Source: Bathynomus jamesi
Lineage: Eukaryota > Arthropoda > Malacostraca > Isopoda > Cirolanidae
Assembly: GCA_023014485.1 (NCBI GenBank)
Contig: JAJOZX010009464.1
Span: 38,501-102,500, forward strand
Reading direction: 5' to 3'
Length of the DNA stretch: 64,000 nt
Every line of letters starts with the position of its first letter. Position 1 is the first letter of the stretch. Shown here one piece after another: positions 44,635 to 54,734 of this stretch. Below the pieces are notes generated by a model that saw nothing but the letters and a program-made list of their open reading frames with translations, was not told the origin of the DNA and did no database searches. The position numbers and the translations under genes are program-made.

Positions 44635-45041
44635 GAGCAAACCTGGTCTCTGGCATAGAATATTCGTTATGTATTTTATTCTTTGTTGAAACCCTTCATA
44701 TTTCCAGCATATTCTCGCATATCTGACTCGCATATCCTCTTTTAAGCTATCCTTAAAAGGGGATGTTATCACTGTACATCAAATTAAAAAAACATCAAAA
44801 TATAAACGCTACGTGTAACTCGTCTCTGATTTGTAATTTGTAAAACTCAAGTCTGGAAAACTGCCTTTGTCTCTGCTGTCATTTCCTTTTTCAAATTTTG
44901 AGTGTGGTGGTGGTAAATTTGTCTCGCAAATTCTTCAAATTTAGGTATATTTGTCGTACGACTGTCGTCTATATATCGACCATTGCTGTTAAATATTCAG
45001 TTATCGTTATGACTCTTCAAATCGCTTTTCTATCAAAAGGA

Positions 45042-45254
45042 TGCAAAAATTCACTTTTCTACGTGAAAGTCAAATATTATAAAAACCCACTCTAATAGAC
45101 AGAGTTTATTTCCACAACAGTTTCGATGCCCACTGGCATCCTCTTCGGGTGGATACAGAAAAACGTTTTTCTGTATCCACCCGAAGAGGATGCCAGTGGG
45201 CATCGAAACTGTTGTGGAAATAAACTCTGTCTATTAGAGTGGGTTTTTATTATC
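45042..45254. mobile_element. Penelope-derived palindromic insertion, 12-bp duplication
   Basis: A perfect 172-bp palindrome (45079-45250, centre AAAC/GTTT at 45164/45165, no spacer) plus a short stem ACTTTTCTACGTGAAAGT to its left, inserted in PLE-B RT. The target CTATCAAAAGGA is present on both sides (45030-45041 and 45255-45266). Removing the insert and one copy joins the RT frame through KEFLLIEKRF. Each arm holds a hammerhead-like core and the GTGGAAATAAA phrase. Confidence 0.85.
45181..45208 (+). ncRNA. Hammerhead-like core, right arm of palindrome
   Basis: CCGAAGA (one change from CUGANGA), then a six-pair stem II GATGCC/GGCATC with AGTG loop, then GAAA. The left arm carries the same core on the minus strand (45121-45148). 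Confidence 0.55.
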
Positions 45255-45501
45255 CTATCAAAAGGAATTCTTTGTGCGGCAGATATAATAAATCTGCTAT
45301 ATAAGTACTGCTATTTGTCCCCATTGTAATTCCTTTCTCTCGTTTGAAGTTAATATTATTTATTTTAATGCAAGTGTTGTTCTGAAGGTATTCTACGGCT
45401 CTTTTGAATGTATCTATACTATACGTGTTATAATAGTTGTGTTTATGTATGTCGCTCCAGTATGTCTTTCTCCCTTGTCATATTGACTACTATGTATTTA
45501 T

Positions 45502-45939
45502 GGGACTAGTATGTTTCATGGACTGCTCTCGATTTTCCTACGAAATTTGCAAACAAGGGCAGCCGATGACCCTGATTTTGTTTCTGCAATCGGTTTTCTT
45601 GAGAAATGATAAAGAAAAATGTTATTGGATATTGAATAAATTTATTTACTGAAACGACGCAATACACTCCAACATCTTTTTGAATAAGTCTGAGCTGGTG
45701 TGGCGCTTACGCCATACAAATTCTTCAAATTAATACAAACATCACTCATTTTTCTGCAAAAAAATGACAAGAATTAGTGCGATATCTTGCAAAAAACAAT
45801 AGTATAAGAAACTCGATTAGGTTAGGTTAGGTTAGGTTTCTCAAGAAACCGATTGCAGAAACAAAATCAGGGTCATCGACTGCCCTTGTTTGCAATTTCG
45901 TAGGAAAATCGAGAGCAGTCCATGAAACATACTAGGTCC
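45502..45939. mobile_element. F5 fold-back MITE, copy 1
   Basis: The ends GGGACTAGTATGTTTCATGG and CCATGAAACATACTAGGTCC are flanked by a perfect GTATTTAT duplication. The arms (about 110 bp) pair over GCTCTCGATTTTCCTACGAA and GACCCTGATTTTGTTTCTGC. The right arm is preceded by four TTAGG units. Confidence 0.9.
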
Positions 45940-45947
45940 GTATTTAT

Positions 45948-46290
45948 ACACTCCTAAAATGTTTTGCATATAAGTTACACATTTAACGTAACTTATTTGT
46001 AACATTGAATTCAGTGTACGACATTAACGTAACTTTTCCAGCTTCAACAATAAAACAAGACTTTTTTCTTCTATTTCCGTAACTTTTTGTCGTTGAGGAA
46101 GCGAAACCCTTATCCGATATTTCGTCTAACAATTCTGTAACTTTTGTTGCTGGCTTTTTTTTTTTTTTTTTACCTCTTATGACGTAACTTTGGCGTAACG
46201 TTTTTAACAAAGGTATATAGATGCTTCCAGATAAATATAACCTATAAATTCTCGTAATATGGCTTGCATAATATGCGTAGTATATAATAT
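45948..46290. other. No recognised gene
   Basis: Repeated ACGTAACTT/TAACGTAACTT phrases near 45965-46030, 46079 and 46193, echoed at 50820-50990. Nothing else identifiable. Confidence 0.45.
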
Positions 46291-46497
46291 GGTACTTTTG
46301 CATTATCCTCCCACACTAATTTTTTTTGAAGCCGGCAACTACGGCTAACGTCTGCGGCGGGCTGTTTTAACCTAACCTAACCTAACCTAATCCCAACACT
46401 AATTTTTTTTATAATGGAAGGAAAATAAAGTACCATAACCAAAACCAACCAACATTATATAAAAAAATTAGTGTTGGGAGGATAATGCAAAAGAACC
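46291..46497. mobile_element. F4 MITE, copy 1
   Basis: The ends GGTACTTTTGCATTATCCTC and GAGGATAATGCAAAAGAACC, each followed inward by CCAACACTAATTTTTTT. Inside are GGCTAACGTCTGCGGCGGGC and four TTAGG units (as CCTAA). Flanks are a weak TATAATAT/TATAAATA match. Confidence 0.85.
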
Positions 46498-46594
46498 TAT
46501 AAATATTATAAAATTGAGATTCGTATTAAAATCACGTTTTCATGCTTTGGTTTTGCAGTTAAATGTAATTATAAACCTATGTTACTGTTTAGGT

Positions 46595-46811
46595 CAGCGT
46601 TTCCCAAACTATGCGTAAAATTACCCCATTGGGGTAATTTGGCTTTTTCAGTGGGGTAATTCGCAAATACTTCTAAAATACAGAAATTTCATAAATAAAC
46701 GACATGGCAACACTGGGACTGGCTTTACGTGGGGTACAGGTAGGTTGAGGGTCATTATGAAGGTATCCATGTGAAAATGAGGTAATGACTCAAAAAGTTT
46801 GGGAACCACTG
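46595..46811. mobile_element. hAT MITE with 8-bp target duplication
   Basis: The ends CAGCGTTTCCCAAACT and AGTTTGGGAACCACTG are flanked by a perfect GTTTAGGT duplication. Inside, ATTACCCCATTGGGGTAAT forms a strong hairpin. Typical Charlie-like hAT ends. Confidence 0.95.
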
Positions 46812-46872
46812 GTTTAGGTGGATGGCGTAAGACGAAAATAATGAAGGCGCTAAAAAAAGCGTTTAAATATAT

Positions 46873-47032
46873 GGAGCAAGTGTAGTTTACGTCCCCCTGT
46901 GCTGCCTAGTGTAGTTTACGTTCCCCTACATTATCCTAGTGTAGTTTGCGTTCCCGAACTTTGTCCGCGTATACCAATCAAATAAAACGTCAAACTTAAC
47001 CTAACGAATCGTCAATTTATATATACATACTC

Positions 47033-47079
<47 letters not shown>

Positions 47080-47268
47080 ATATATATAATAAATTTACGA
47101 TTGGTTAGGTTAAGTCGTAATATTTTCGTTAGTTTTAACTTTTTATTTGATGGATTCATTTAAAAAATGTCTCCTAAAGATCCTAGTGTAGTTTACGTTC
47201 CCCAACTTTGACCTAGTGTAGTTGTATATCTGCTTTTGCGTCAGGGAGACGTAAACTACACTTGCTCC
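46873..47268. mobile_element. F2 fold-back MITE, copy 2
   Basis: The ends GGAGCAAGTGTAGTTTACGT and ACGTAAACTACACTTGCTCC are flanked by AAATATAT / AAATATTT (7/8). It has fewer internal 30-bp units than copy 1. The central (TA)n is flanked by CCTAACGAATCGTCAATTTA and the complementary module. Confidence 0.9.
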
Positions 47269-47276
47269 AAATATTT

Positions 47277-47730
47277 TTGAATATTGATTACACGATATGA
47301 TTTCACCGTTAACGAAGAATTTGTATTATTTCCTTAAACTAAATACAAATATCTTCGGATGTTACCTTTGAGAGCTGTTCTCTCTGCGCATGCGCGCTTG
47401 TCTCGTTTCTGTCGGTTCACAGTTCACGTGAGAAGGTATATTGGTGATTACTTTTTAAAAAATAATTTAAAATAGGGTTGATTATGGCCTACATTATAAA
47501 TAGTTGTTGGTTAATATTCCACTAAACTCAAACCAACACCTTAAAATGCCAACATCATAATATTCTAAATCGTTACAAAAGATAACGTGGAAAACTGTTT
47601 TAATAAGGTGCAAATGATTATATAAAGCAATAAATAATTATAGAGGGCGTATTACACTACTGGACAGCTTGGTTACACTCACAAAGTGATAAATCACTGT
47701 GAAAATTTTGTGGATCCGGACGATGCTACG
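47277..47730. other. No recognised gene
   Basis: GCGCATGCGCGC near 47387 is a small palindrome. Nothing else. Confidence 0.4.
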
Positions 47731-47916
47731 CATAGGCGGATTCAGAAGAAAGGCCAGGGGGCTTAATTGAAGCAACGGGGCTTACTTGGAGCAACGTCGA
47801 CATAAGTATTCAAACGTTTTACTTAATTTCGTTTAATCACGATGTATGGGGCCTCCAAATTAAGCCCCATTGCTTCAATTAAGTCCCCTGGACCCCACCC
47901 TCTGGATCCGCCTATG
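47731..47916. mobile_element. hAT-type MITE (CATAGGCGGATCC ends)
   Basis: The ends CATAGGCGGATTCAGA and TCTGGATCCGCCTATG; inner arms pair over GGGGCTTAATTGAAGCAA. Flanks ATGCTACG / AGGATACG match 6/8. Confidence 0.75.
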
Positions 47917-47929
47917 AGGATACGTTAGG

Positions 47930-47990
47930 TTAGGTCCAGTTAGGTTACGATTAGAGAGTTAGGTTACGTGTGGTTAGGTTACGTTGTGCC
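47930..47990 (+). repeat. TTAGGTTACG-like tract
   Basis: Degenerate TTAGGTTA(C)G units, telomere-like. Confidence 0.65.
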
Positions 47991-48139
47991 ATCGCCAGTA
48001 AATATTTTTCTGGTTAATTTTGATGTATTTTGAAGGAATTTGATCCGTTTCGTTTCTAAATTTGGGATTCTTCAAATACAAAAACTAAAAATATTTGGAA
48101 AACCGCTCATTTGCACAAGAAACTGGTGTTAGATTCTTT

Positions 48140-48312
48140 GTATCACCTGAAGATTAGGGCCTCCAGCCTTCGTTAGTTAGCCTTATAAGGGTAACTAACG
48201 AAAATATCACGACTTAACCTAACCAGTCGTTAGGTTAAGTCGTGATATTTTCGTTAGTTAGCCTTAGAAGGCTAACTAACGAAGGCTGGGAGCCCTGATC
48301 TTCAGGTGATCC
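48140..48312. mobile_element. F1 copy 6, short, perfect duplication
   Basis: The ends GTATCACCTGAAGATTAGGG and CCCTGATCTTCAGGTGATCC are flanked by a perfect GATTCTTT duplication. The centre lacks the GTACGCCCTTGACGA spacer, so the arms meet almost directly. Confidence 0.9.
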
Positions 48313-48679
48313 GATTCTTTCAAAGCACATCAAAACTGACCACAAAATCTTCTGGTCACTAATTGCTGGTTTGACTTTAGTGGGATATTTTCCTGGTTGT
48401 CTTATACTATAAACTTTACTTTTGTTGTATAAATAGTTTAACAGAGTCGAGTAGACCAAGTATAAAGTGATAAATAATAACTTAAGTTCGGTTACATACG
48501 AATTCACGTCTTAATTAGTATACATATGGTTGCCAGACGTCCCGTATTTTACGGGACAGTCCCGCATTTGATCCAAAAATCCCGCGTCAAAATCCCACGT
48601 TCAAAATGTACCGCAAAAAATATTTTTTAAGCAAATTTTTTAGGAATGAATTGATTTAGAATTTCAATAGTATGTATAA

Positions 48680-49698
48680 CACTGCCCAACAAAAAATATT
48701 TTTTTTTGCTGCTGATTTAATTCTAAGACCTGTTTCTGGATAATATTGATGTGCTGATTTCAAAAATCACCTTAGATTTTGTCCATCACATCAGGTTTTC
48801 GTGCAATGCAATATGCCTATTTTGGGCGATCCATGAAGGGCGCTTATCAGAATTTATGATTTTTGAGACCTGTTAGCAGCTGTTTTGCTGTTAAAATTTT
48901 ATCTGTGGAATACGCAAATCTGTGCATTAAATCTAAAGGTCATGTACAACATATTAAAATCTTGGGTATCTGTGATTTCCCCAGGTGTGAGCGTGACGTC
49001 ATGATCTGAGAGAGATTTCCCATTGGCGGAGTGAGAGCAGCCGGTTCCGCTAGTGACGTTACTTGTAAACTTTCAGCAGTTGGGTTGCAACATGAGCATT
49101 AAAGTTCACTATCTCAACAGTCATCTGGATAAATTTCCAGAAAATCTTGGTGATGTTAGTGAAGAGCAAGGTGAAAGGTTCCACCAAGATATCAAAGTGA
49201 TGGAAGAACGATACCAAGGAAGATGGGATACCCATATGATGGCTGACTACTGCTGGAGCCTGCAAAGAGATTGTTTGACATCTCTCATTCTAGGAAGTCC
49301 TATAAGAGAAAATTTATCAGCACTGAAAAGTAAGAAAACAAGAAAAAGACAATGTTAAGAAAACTGGTCCCGTGCTTGCTTTAATATGGATTCATTTTTT
49401 GCTTATTTAAACACTTTTAATCACTTTGTGTCAATATTACCATTGTATATTAAAGTTCACTCCCTGCACAATTGTATACTTTTCCATGCTGATTCTGAGT
49501 ATGTAAAAACTTATTTTTGAAAAGAAAAAAAATTGGGCATAACCCTGCCAAAATGCGATATCTCCAAAATATCCATATTTGATTGCTCGAAAACCTGACG
49601 TGATAGGCAAAAACTAAGGTGATTTTTGAAATCAGCACACTAAAGTTACCTAAAAACAGGTGTTGGAATTAAATCAGCAAAATTGGTGTTGGGCAGTG
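48680..49698 (+). mobile_element. Nested DNA element with CACTGCCCAACA ends
   Basis: The ends CACTGCCCAACAAAAA and, inverted, CACTGCCCAACACCAATTTT; the arms extend over CTGATTTAATTCTAAxACCTG and GATTTCAAAAATCACCTTAG for roughly 120 bp. TAA lies on both sides (a possible 3-bp duplication). It carries one coding piece. Confidence 0.8.
49053..49358 (+). pseudogene. Transposon-encoded protein C-terminus (GERFHQDI type)
   Basis: The frame reads GCNMSIKVHYLNSHLDKFPE, then SEEQGERFHQDIKVMEERY and HMMADYCWSLQRD. I recall this as a conserved C-terminal block in many unannotated arthropod proteins, often present in high copy number; I cannot name the superfamily. The H-x-H and E-R-F-H residues could be metal- or fold-related. 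There is no acceptor-proved exon start, and the in-frame ATG at 49092 lies within the conserved block, so most of the protein is missing. The surrounding inverted repeats support a transposon origin. Confidence 0.6.
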
Positions 49699-49924
49699 TA
49701 ATAATTTCAATTTATTCACGATGTTTAATGTTAAATATTATTGTAATAAAATTTTTCTGAGTTTGTTTGTTGTAACCATTGAAGAAATCTAGTTTCAATT
49801 TGAAAAAAAATTTGGTCTTGAAAAAAACCTCAGAAAATGTTTTGTCCCGCATGGGCATTTGAAAAATCTGGCAACCCTACTCTACGATTTTTAAGGGTTC
49901 TTTATAAAATAAAGTAAATTTCTT

Positions 49925-50132
49925 GAATCACCTGAAGATCAGGGCCCCAGCCTTCGTTAGTTAGCCTTACATGTATAAGGCTAACTAACGAAAATATCAC
50001 GACTTATCCTAACCAATCGTCAATGACGTACAGTTGACCTAACGATTGGTTAGGTTAAATCGTGATATTTTCGTCAGTTAGCCTTATAAGTCTAACTAAA
50101 GAAGGCTGGGGGACCTGATCTTCCATTGATCC
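49925..50132. mobile_element. F1 copy 7, perfect duplication
   Basis: The ends GAATCACCTGAAGATCAGGG and CTGATCTTCCATTGATCC are flanked by a perfect AATTTCTT duplication. Full arms and centre. Confidence 0.9.
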
Positions 50133-50176
50133 AATTTCTTACTTCATAAGTAAAGTTCTGAATTATAATGTTTTTC

Positions 50177-50459
50177 GGTTCTTTTGCATTATCCTCCCAA
50201 CACTAATTTTTTTATATAATGTTGGTTTGGTTTTGGTTATGGTACTTTATTTTCCTTCCATTATAAAAAAATTAGTGTTGGTATTAGGTTAGGTTTGGTT
50301 AGGTTACGGTAAAAACAGCCCGCCGCAGGCGTTAGCCGTAGTTAGCCGGCTTCAAGTTAGGTTAGGTTAGGTTAGGTTAAGAATGTTTATTCATATAACT
50401 AATGATGTAATTTCAGAATATTAAAAAAATTAGTGTTGGGAAGATAATGCAAAAGTACC
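50177..50459. mobile_element. F4 MITE, copy 2, perfect duplication
   Basis: The ends GGTTCTTTTGCATTATCCTC and ATAATGCAAAAGTACC are flanked by a perfect TGTTTTTC duplication. The CACTAATTTTTTT block occurs three times. The GCCCGCCGCAGGCGTTAGCC part and a run of TTAGG units match copy 1 inverted. Confidence 0.9.
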
Positions 50460-50467
50460 TGTTTTTC

Positions 50468-51008
50468 ATTTAACGTTAATCACACGTAAATCATACACAA
50501 AATTATACCTCACTTGTGCAATTTCTAAAACAGTTCAAAAGTAAAAATTTCGGCCGAAACGTATGTAACCTTGAAGATGTTTAAAATATGGGGACAAAAT
50601 GTGTGTTTAGACGTGTTTTTTAATGTTCAACTCTATATATTTATTCTTCACGAATAAATAGGTCCCATATATAAGTCCTATATAATAGGTCCTACATAAT
50701 TTTTTAAAATTATTACTTATATTTGTATCGTATGTCATGTATAGGCTAATTATTAAATTTCTTTTTACCATTTTGTGTGTTTCAGCCTTAGTTTTTCTTT
50801 GAAAATATTGTTTGTAACACATTTGTTACGAGAAAGTTACTCATGCAAAAACTACACGAAAGTTACTGACCAAATAATTACACCGACGTTACGGGACAAA
50901 ATTACGTTAAATAACGTTACACCTAAGTTACGCAAGAAATATTGACAAAAGAATTATGGCGAGGTTATTATGCAGGAGTTACACGTAACAGTAATTAGAG
51001 TGTATTCG
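50468..51008. other. No recognised gene
   Basis: AT-rich, with GTTACG/CGTTAC repeats from 50820 to 50990 resembling those near 45965. Confidence 0.45.
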
Positions 51009-51215
51009 CAGTGGCGGCTCGTCGGTAGGCACTGCGGAACTGCAGCACCCCTAAATTTTTTATTTACAATTGAAATAATCAAGAACAATATAAGGATGAG
51101 CTCACTGAATAACTTTTTCAATAACTTTTGAAACTTTTATTCATTGCTCAATGCTCATCCTTTTATTTCAGTAATTATTTCAACCCATTCTTAGAGACAG
51201 CACCCCTAGAATTTT
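51009..51215. mobile_element. hAT-type MITE, left end only
   Basis: CAGTGGCGGCTCGTC is a standard end, and CAGCACCCCTAxAATTTTT occurs near both sides (51040, 51190). No right terminus was identified; it merges into the Penelope fragment. Confidence 0.55.
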
Positions 51216-51224
51216 TAATTGGCA

Positions 51225-51600
51225 ATACACTGTATTGCCAATTTTTACTAACGTTTTTAATAAGTTCTTTTAATGTATTGAACACTTCTTCAAATGGTAG
51301 ATTTGTGCATAGAATTGAGAAATCAAAAGCATAAATACAGTCTGGTTTTTTATCTTTATTCTATCTATTAATAGAATTGTTGATAGGACGAGTAACAATT
51401 AATCCCGGTTCTTTTTCTATTTCGTGGCAGTATTTAATAGAAAAGTTTTTATTAATTCTAATCCTAATATTACGTCATGTAAGAGTGGTTTTGTAGTGGA
51501 CTGTTTTGAACTTACTATGAACTTACTAAGTGTTGTCTCAAGGTATTCTATGGCTCCTATGACTGTATCTATACTTATACGTGTTATAATTTAAATTTAA
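51225..51600 (-). pseudogene. Penelope-like element B, RT N-terminal block
   Basis: The minus strand reads YAFDFSILCTNLPFEEV, which corresponds to the Penelope FDFSTLYTNLPH motif, then TLKELIKNVSKNWQYTV. The upstream part near 51540-51590 (ACACGTATAAGTATAGATAC on the minus strand) matches the PLE-B copy at 45405-45440, so both are one family. No catalytic block is present. Confidence 0.65.
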
Positions 51601-51745
51601 TAGAATCTATGTGGAGTTTTGGGACTGCATATATATATATATATATAATAAAATGTATATTTGGTATACATTTTATTAGCGCCATTTAATTATATAATTT
51701 TGTTTTCAGGTCATTATTGTGCGTATTAATTATATTACTCCTTTT

Positions 51746-51749
<4 letters not shown>

Positions 51750-51788
<39 letters not shown>

Positions 51789-51832
51789 AAGAGAGAGAGA
51801 GAGAGAAGAGAGAGAGGAGAGAGAGAGAGAGA
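51750..51832. repeat. (CT)n/(GA)n inverted microsatellite
   Basis: A CT run followed by GA runs: a natural hairpin. Confidence 0.95.
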
Positions 51833-51984
51833 GATTCTAATTAAGTTAATAAAGTAGAAAAAAATAGTTTCCCTCAAGAATGAAAAATAAATTCAACCTC
51901 ACTCATCGCTGAAGTAGACAATATGGAATAGGGACGCAGTAAAGCGTAAAAAATTAGGGTTTGTCTTTCAAAGGTTTTCAAATA

Positions 51985-52390
51985 CAGGGTGACCCCCAAA
52001 AAGTGCCCCCCCCCAAAAAAGTTTAATAAATCATTTTTAGGAACTCTCGTGGATCATCTTTTTTGGGGAGGGGGGTGGGTACTGTGAAACAAAATGAGGG
52101 TCTTTTCAGTTTGGCGGATTGCTATAGATGTTTATGAAAATTAGCAAATCAATTATATTTACAAATTTTATCCTAAGGAAATGTAAGTTAAATTACGTTA
52201 AGTTAAATTACGTTAAGTAAATTACGTTAAGTAAATTACGTTCAGTTAATTACGTCAGTAAATTACGTTCAGTTAAACTTACGTTAAGAATTAGACATTT
52301 CGTAGGATAAAATTTGTAAATAATTGATTTGCTAAATTTTGTAAAAATCTGTAGCAGTCCGCAAACTCAAAAGATCCCAAAACTGAGTAC
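51985..52390. mobile_element. Fold-back element around a TTACGTTAAG array
   Basis: Inverted arms pair over TTTTCAGTTTGGCGGATTGC, TTAGCAAATCAATTAT and ACAAATTTTATCCTAxG. The loop holds a 12-16-bp array of GTTAAATTACGTTAA. The left starts CAGGGTGACCCCCAAAAAGT, a mariner-like end, but the matching right end was not found. Confidence 0.65.
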
Positions 52391-52538
52391 TGCTACTGCT
52401 ACTAAACTCTCCGTCCTCTGAAATCATTATTTATGGCGTCCTTAAGAATAAAGTTTGATAAAATATGGCTTTTAACGAAGACCAATATTGTTTCGTAGTT
52501 TTACGTAATTTCATTCACTGAAAGTTATTTTCCATTTC

Positions 52539-52741
52539 GGATCACCTGAAGATCAGGGCCCCCAGCCTTCTTTAGTTAGCTTTATAAGGCTAACTAACGA
52601 AAATATTTCGACCTAACCTAACCAATCGTTAAATCAACTGTACGCCCTTGACGATTGGTTAGGTTAGGTCGTGATATTTTCGTTAGTTAGCCTTATAAAG
52701 CTAACTAAAGAAGGCTGGGGGCCCTGATCTTCAGGTGATCC
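52539..52741. mobile_element. F1 copy 8, perfect duplication
   Basis: GGATCACCTGAAGATCAGGG to its complement, flanked by a perfect TCCATTTC duplication. It is the cleanest full-length 203-bp member. Confidence 0.95.
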
Positions 52742-52923
52742 TCCATTTCAAAGGATTTTGGAAACTTTTTTTCAAATTTAATTTGAAAGTTTACAAATTC
52801 ATAAAAAAATTAAAATTGGTAAGTTTTTTTCTTTTTTCAAACATGGAGTAGATACGGAGCCGTATCTGAGCTCCATTTTCACTTTATTCAAAGTTAAATA
52901 ATTTGATTTCTCTTAATTAAAAC

Positions 52924-53198
52924 CAGTGGCAACTGGCGTATAGGAGCGATGGAGCGGTCGCTCTCCCTTGCTTGAAACGATAAATATTAATTTAACAGAT
53001 AAAAAAATATTAATTTTAAGATATTCAACAATTATTTTTATATTTTATTAAAATATTTTTTTAATACAAATTTATGGCTTCTTTTGACATATAAGTACCG
53101 TACGGAAGCACCATGTGATTGTTTATGTACTACAATTCTAAAAATTATAAATTTTATGAAATCGCACCCTCATACATTTATACCACGAGTCGCCACTG
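52924..53198. mobile_element. hAT MITE with 8-bp target duplication
   Basis: The ends CAGTGGCAACTGGCG and CGAGTCGCCACTG are flanked by a perfect ATTAAAAC duplication. Related by end sequence to 10262-10639. Confidence 0.95.
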
Positions 53199-53383
53199 AT
53201 TAAAACTATTCTTTATTAATGCCATTATTACGAATTATATTCTTATAAGTTGACAGAAAGTAAACTAGGTCCTTATTTTGGAATTTAAATGGTTGAGAGA
53301 TTGTTCAATGTCACAAATAAAAAATTAAACATTTATTATTTTCATTTTGCTTTTATTTTATTGGTAAATATATTTTTGTTAAT

Positions 53384-53679
53384 GGATCACCTGAAGATCA
53401 GGGCCCCCAGCCTCAATTACCAAATGATATTTTCGTTAAAACTAACGAAAATATCATGACTTAACCCTTTAAGGACTGAAGGTACAAATTGCTAACGTTT
53501 CAAATACAAGCATTCAAACTTAACCCTGCAAAAAATTCAGGGCTTAAAGGGTTAACCAACCAGTCGTCAAGGGCGTACAGTTGACCTAACCGGGCATTCA
53601 ATTTAATTTATTATTATATTTGGTACTGTAAAGCAAAAAAAAACAAGAATACATGGGGGCCCTGATCTTCAGGTGATCC
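53384..53679. mobile_element. F1 copy 9 with a nested TTAA element
   Basis: The ends GGATCACCTGAAGATCAGGG and its complement are flanked by TTGTTAAT / TTGTTCAT (7/8). The left arm is shortened and the right arm is partly replaced by AT-rich DNA. A piggyBac-like piece interrupts the ACTTAACC module. Confidence 0.85.
53465..53551. mobile_element. piggyBac-like MITE, TTAA duplication
   Basis: The ends CCCTTTAAGGACTGAAG and CAGGGCTTAAAGGG are flanked by TTAA on both sides. 87 bp, no coding. Confidence 0.85.
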
Positions 53680-53938
53680 TTGTTCATTATACGAGTACAA
53701 TAATTTCATACGTACGATTTCTTTAGTCCTAAAATAACATTTGAAGTTCAAACGTATCCAAAATGTCAAATGAGTATTTTATAAAATAATGATAATATAT
53801 GAAACTGTAGTTACGCACAAATTTCCACGGCTGCTATGACGTATGTAACGTTTCCATGGCAACTAATTTAGATGTTAATATCGTTATGCTTCATATTCTG
53901 TATTTACTTATTTTGACGTAGACACGATTTTTTATTCG
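53680..53938. other. Short AT-rich spacer
   Basis: Nothing recognisable before the (TA)n run at 53940-53978. Confidence 0.4.
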
Positions 53939-53978
<40 letters not shown>

Positions 53979-53979
<1 letters not shown>

Positions 53980-54160
53980 GATGAATTTCACAATTAAACA
54001 CGTGAAATGAATGAATGCTGCAAGCCCACAAGGAAAAAGAAAAACGATTCCAAGGCCTTTCGTGTATTCAGAACTACACCTCGTCAGGGAATTGACGAGG
54101 TGTAGCTCTGAATACACGAAAGGCCTTGGAATCGTTTTTTTTTCTTTGTGGTTTGCAGCA
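53979..54160. mobile_element. Penelope-type end palindrome (PLE-C), copy 1
   Basis: A palindrome of about 140 bp (arms 54019-54088 and 54093-54160) pairs GATTCCAAGGCCTTTCGTGT and ATTCAGAACTACACCTCGTC with their complements. The outside part TTCACAATTAAACACGTGAA recalls the PLE-A end. It starts at a (TA)n run, like the other Penelope ends. A partial copy lies at 58148-58254. Confidence 0.7.
54058..54087 (-). ncRNA. Hammerhead-like core, PLE-C left arm
   Basis: On the minus strand CTGACGA, then a five-pair stem II GTGTA/TACAC with an eight-base loop, then GAAA. It is a perfect CUGANGA...GAAA core with the best stem II in the window. The opposite arm (54092-54121, plus strand) has TTGACGA in place of CTGACGA. 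Confidence 0.6.
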
Positions 54161-54164
54161 TATA

Positions 54165-54734
54165 CAGGGTGTCCGAGAATTATCTGTACAATTTTTGGCT
54201 GTTATTAAAAGTCAACCATGAAGTGTAGAAATTCCAGTTGTCCCATTTTACAGAGAATCTCATTAAGTTTTTTCTGATACCAAGTTTTGACAAGTTTTTT
54301 AGAAATTCCAGTGTGTCCGAAAATTATCTGTACAATTTCATCTTTTAATAAAATTCTTGATAACACACGTAAAATTCTTAAACAAGATTATTTAGAATCT
54401 GTATTTTCAAAAGTTTCTTTTATTAAAGTAACGTTGTTACAAACATTCGATATGTGCACCATCAGTGATTCGCAAAACATCCAATCGATAATCCAAATGT
54501 TGCCATGTACGCTGCAGCATATCCACATCAATTCGCTCAATAGCAGCTGTGATTCTTGCTTTTAAATCATCAATGTCTGTCACCCGCGTACAAAAAAGAA
54601 AAAACTTGTCAAAACTTGTTATCAGCAAAAACTTAATGAGTTTCTCTGTAAAATGGGATAACACTGGAATTTCTACACTTCATGGTTGACTTTTAATAAC
54701 AGCCAAACATTGTACAGATAATTCTCGGACACCC

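Larger units (their letters stand above)
44640..45440 (-). pseudogene. Penelope-like element B, RT C-terminal part
   Basis: On the minus strand GITMGTNSSTYIADLLYLPH matches the Penelope GIPMGTNCAPLLADLFL block, followed by KEFLLIEKRFEES once an insertion is skipped, then a catalytic-block remnant (RTTNIPKFEEFARQIYHHH corresponds to the region right after YLDD). Further decayed sequence to about 44640 (VRYARICWKYEGF) resembles the later QLIRFAR block. Known Penelope proteins continue to a GIY-YIG domain, not found here. It belongs to a different family from PLE-A. Stops and a 213-bp insertion make it inactive. Confidence 0.75.
48525..49879. mobile_element. hAT-type MITE (TAGGGTTGCCAGA ends) with nested element
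   Basis: The left TATGGTTGCCAGACGTCCCG and the inverted right TAGGGTTGCCAGATTTTTC bound an element whose inside (GTCCCGCATTTG, and on the other side TGTCCCGCATGGG) is interrupted by another element at 48680-49698. Target duplication unclear. Confidence 0.65.
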
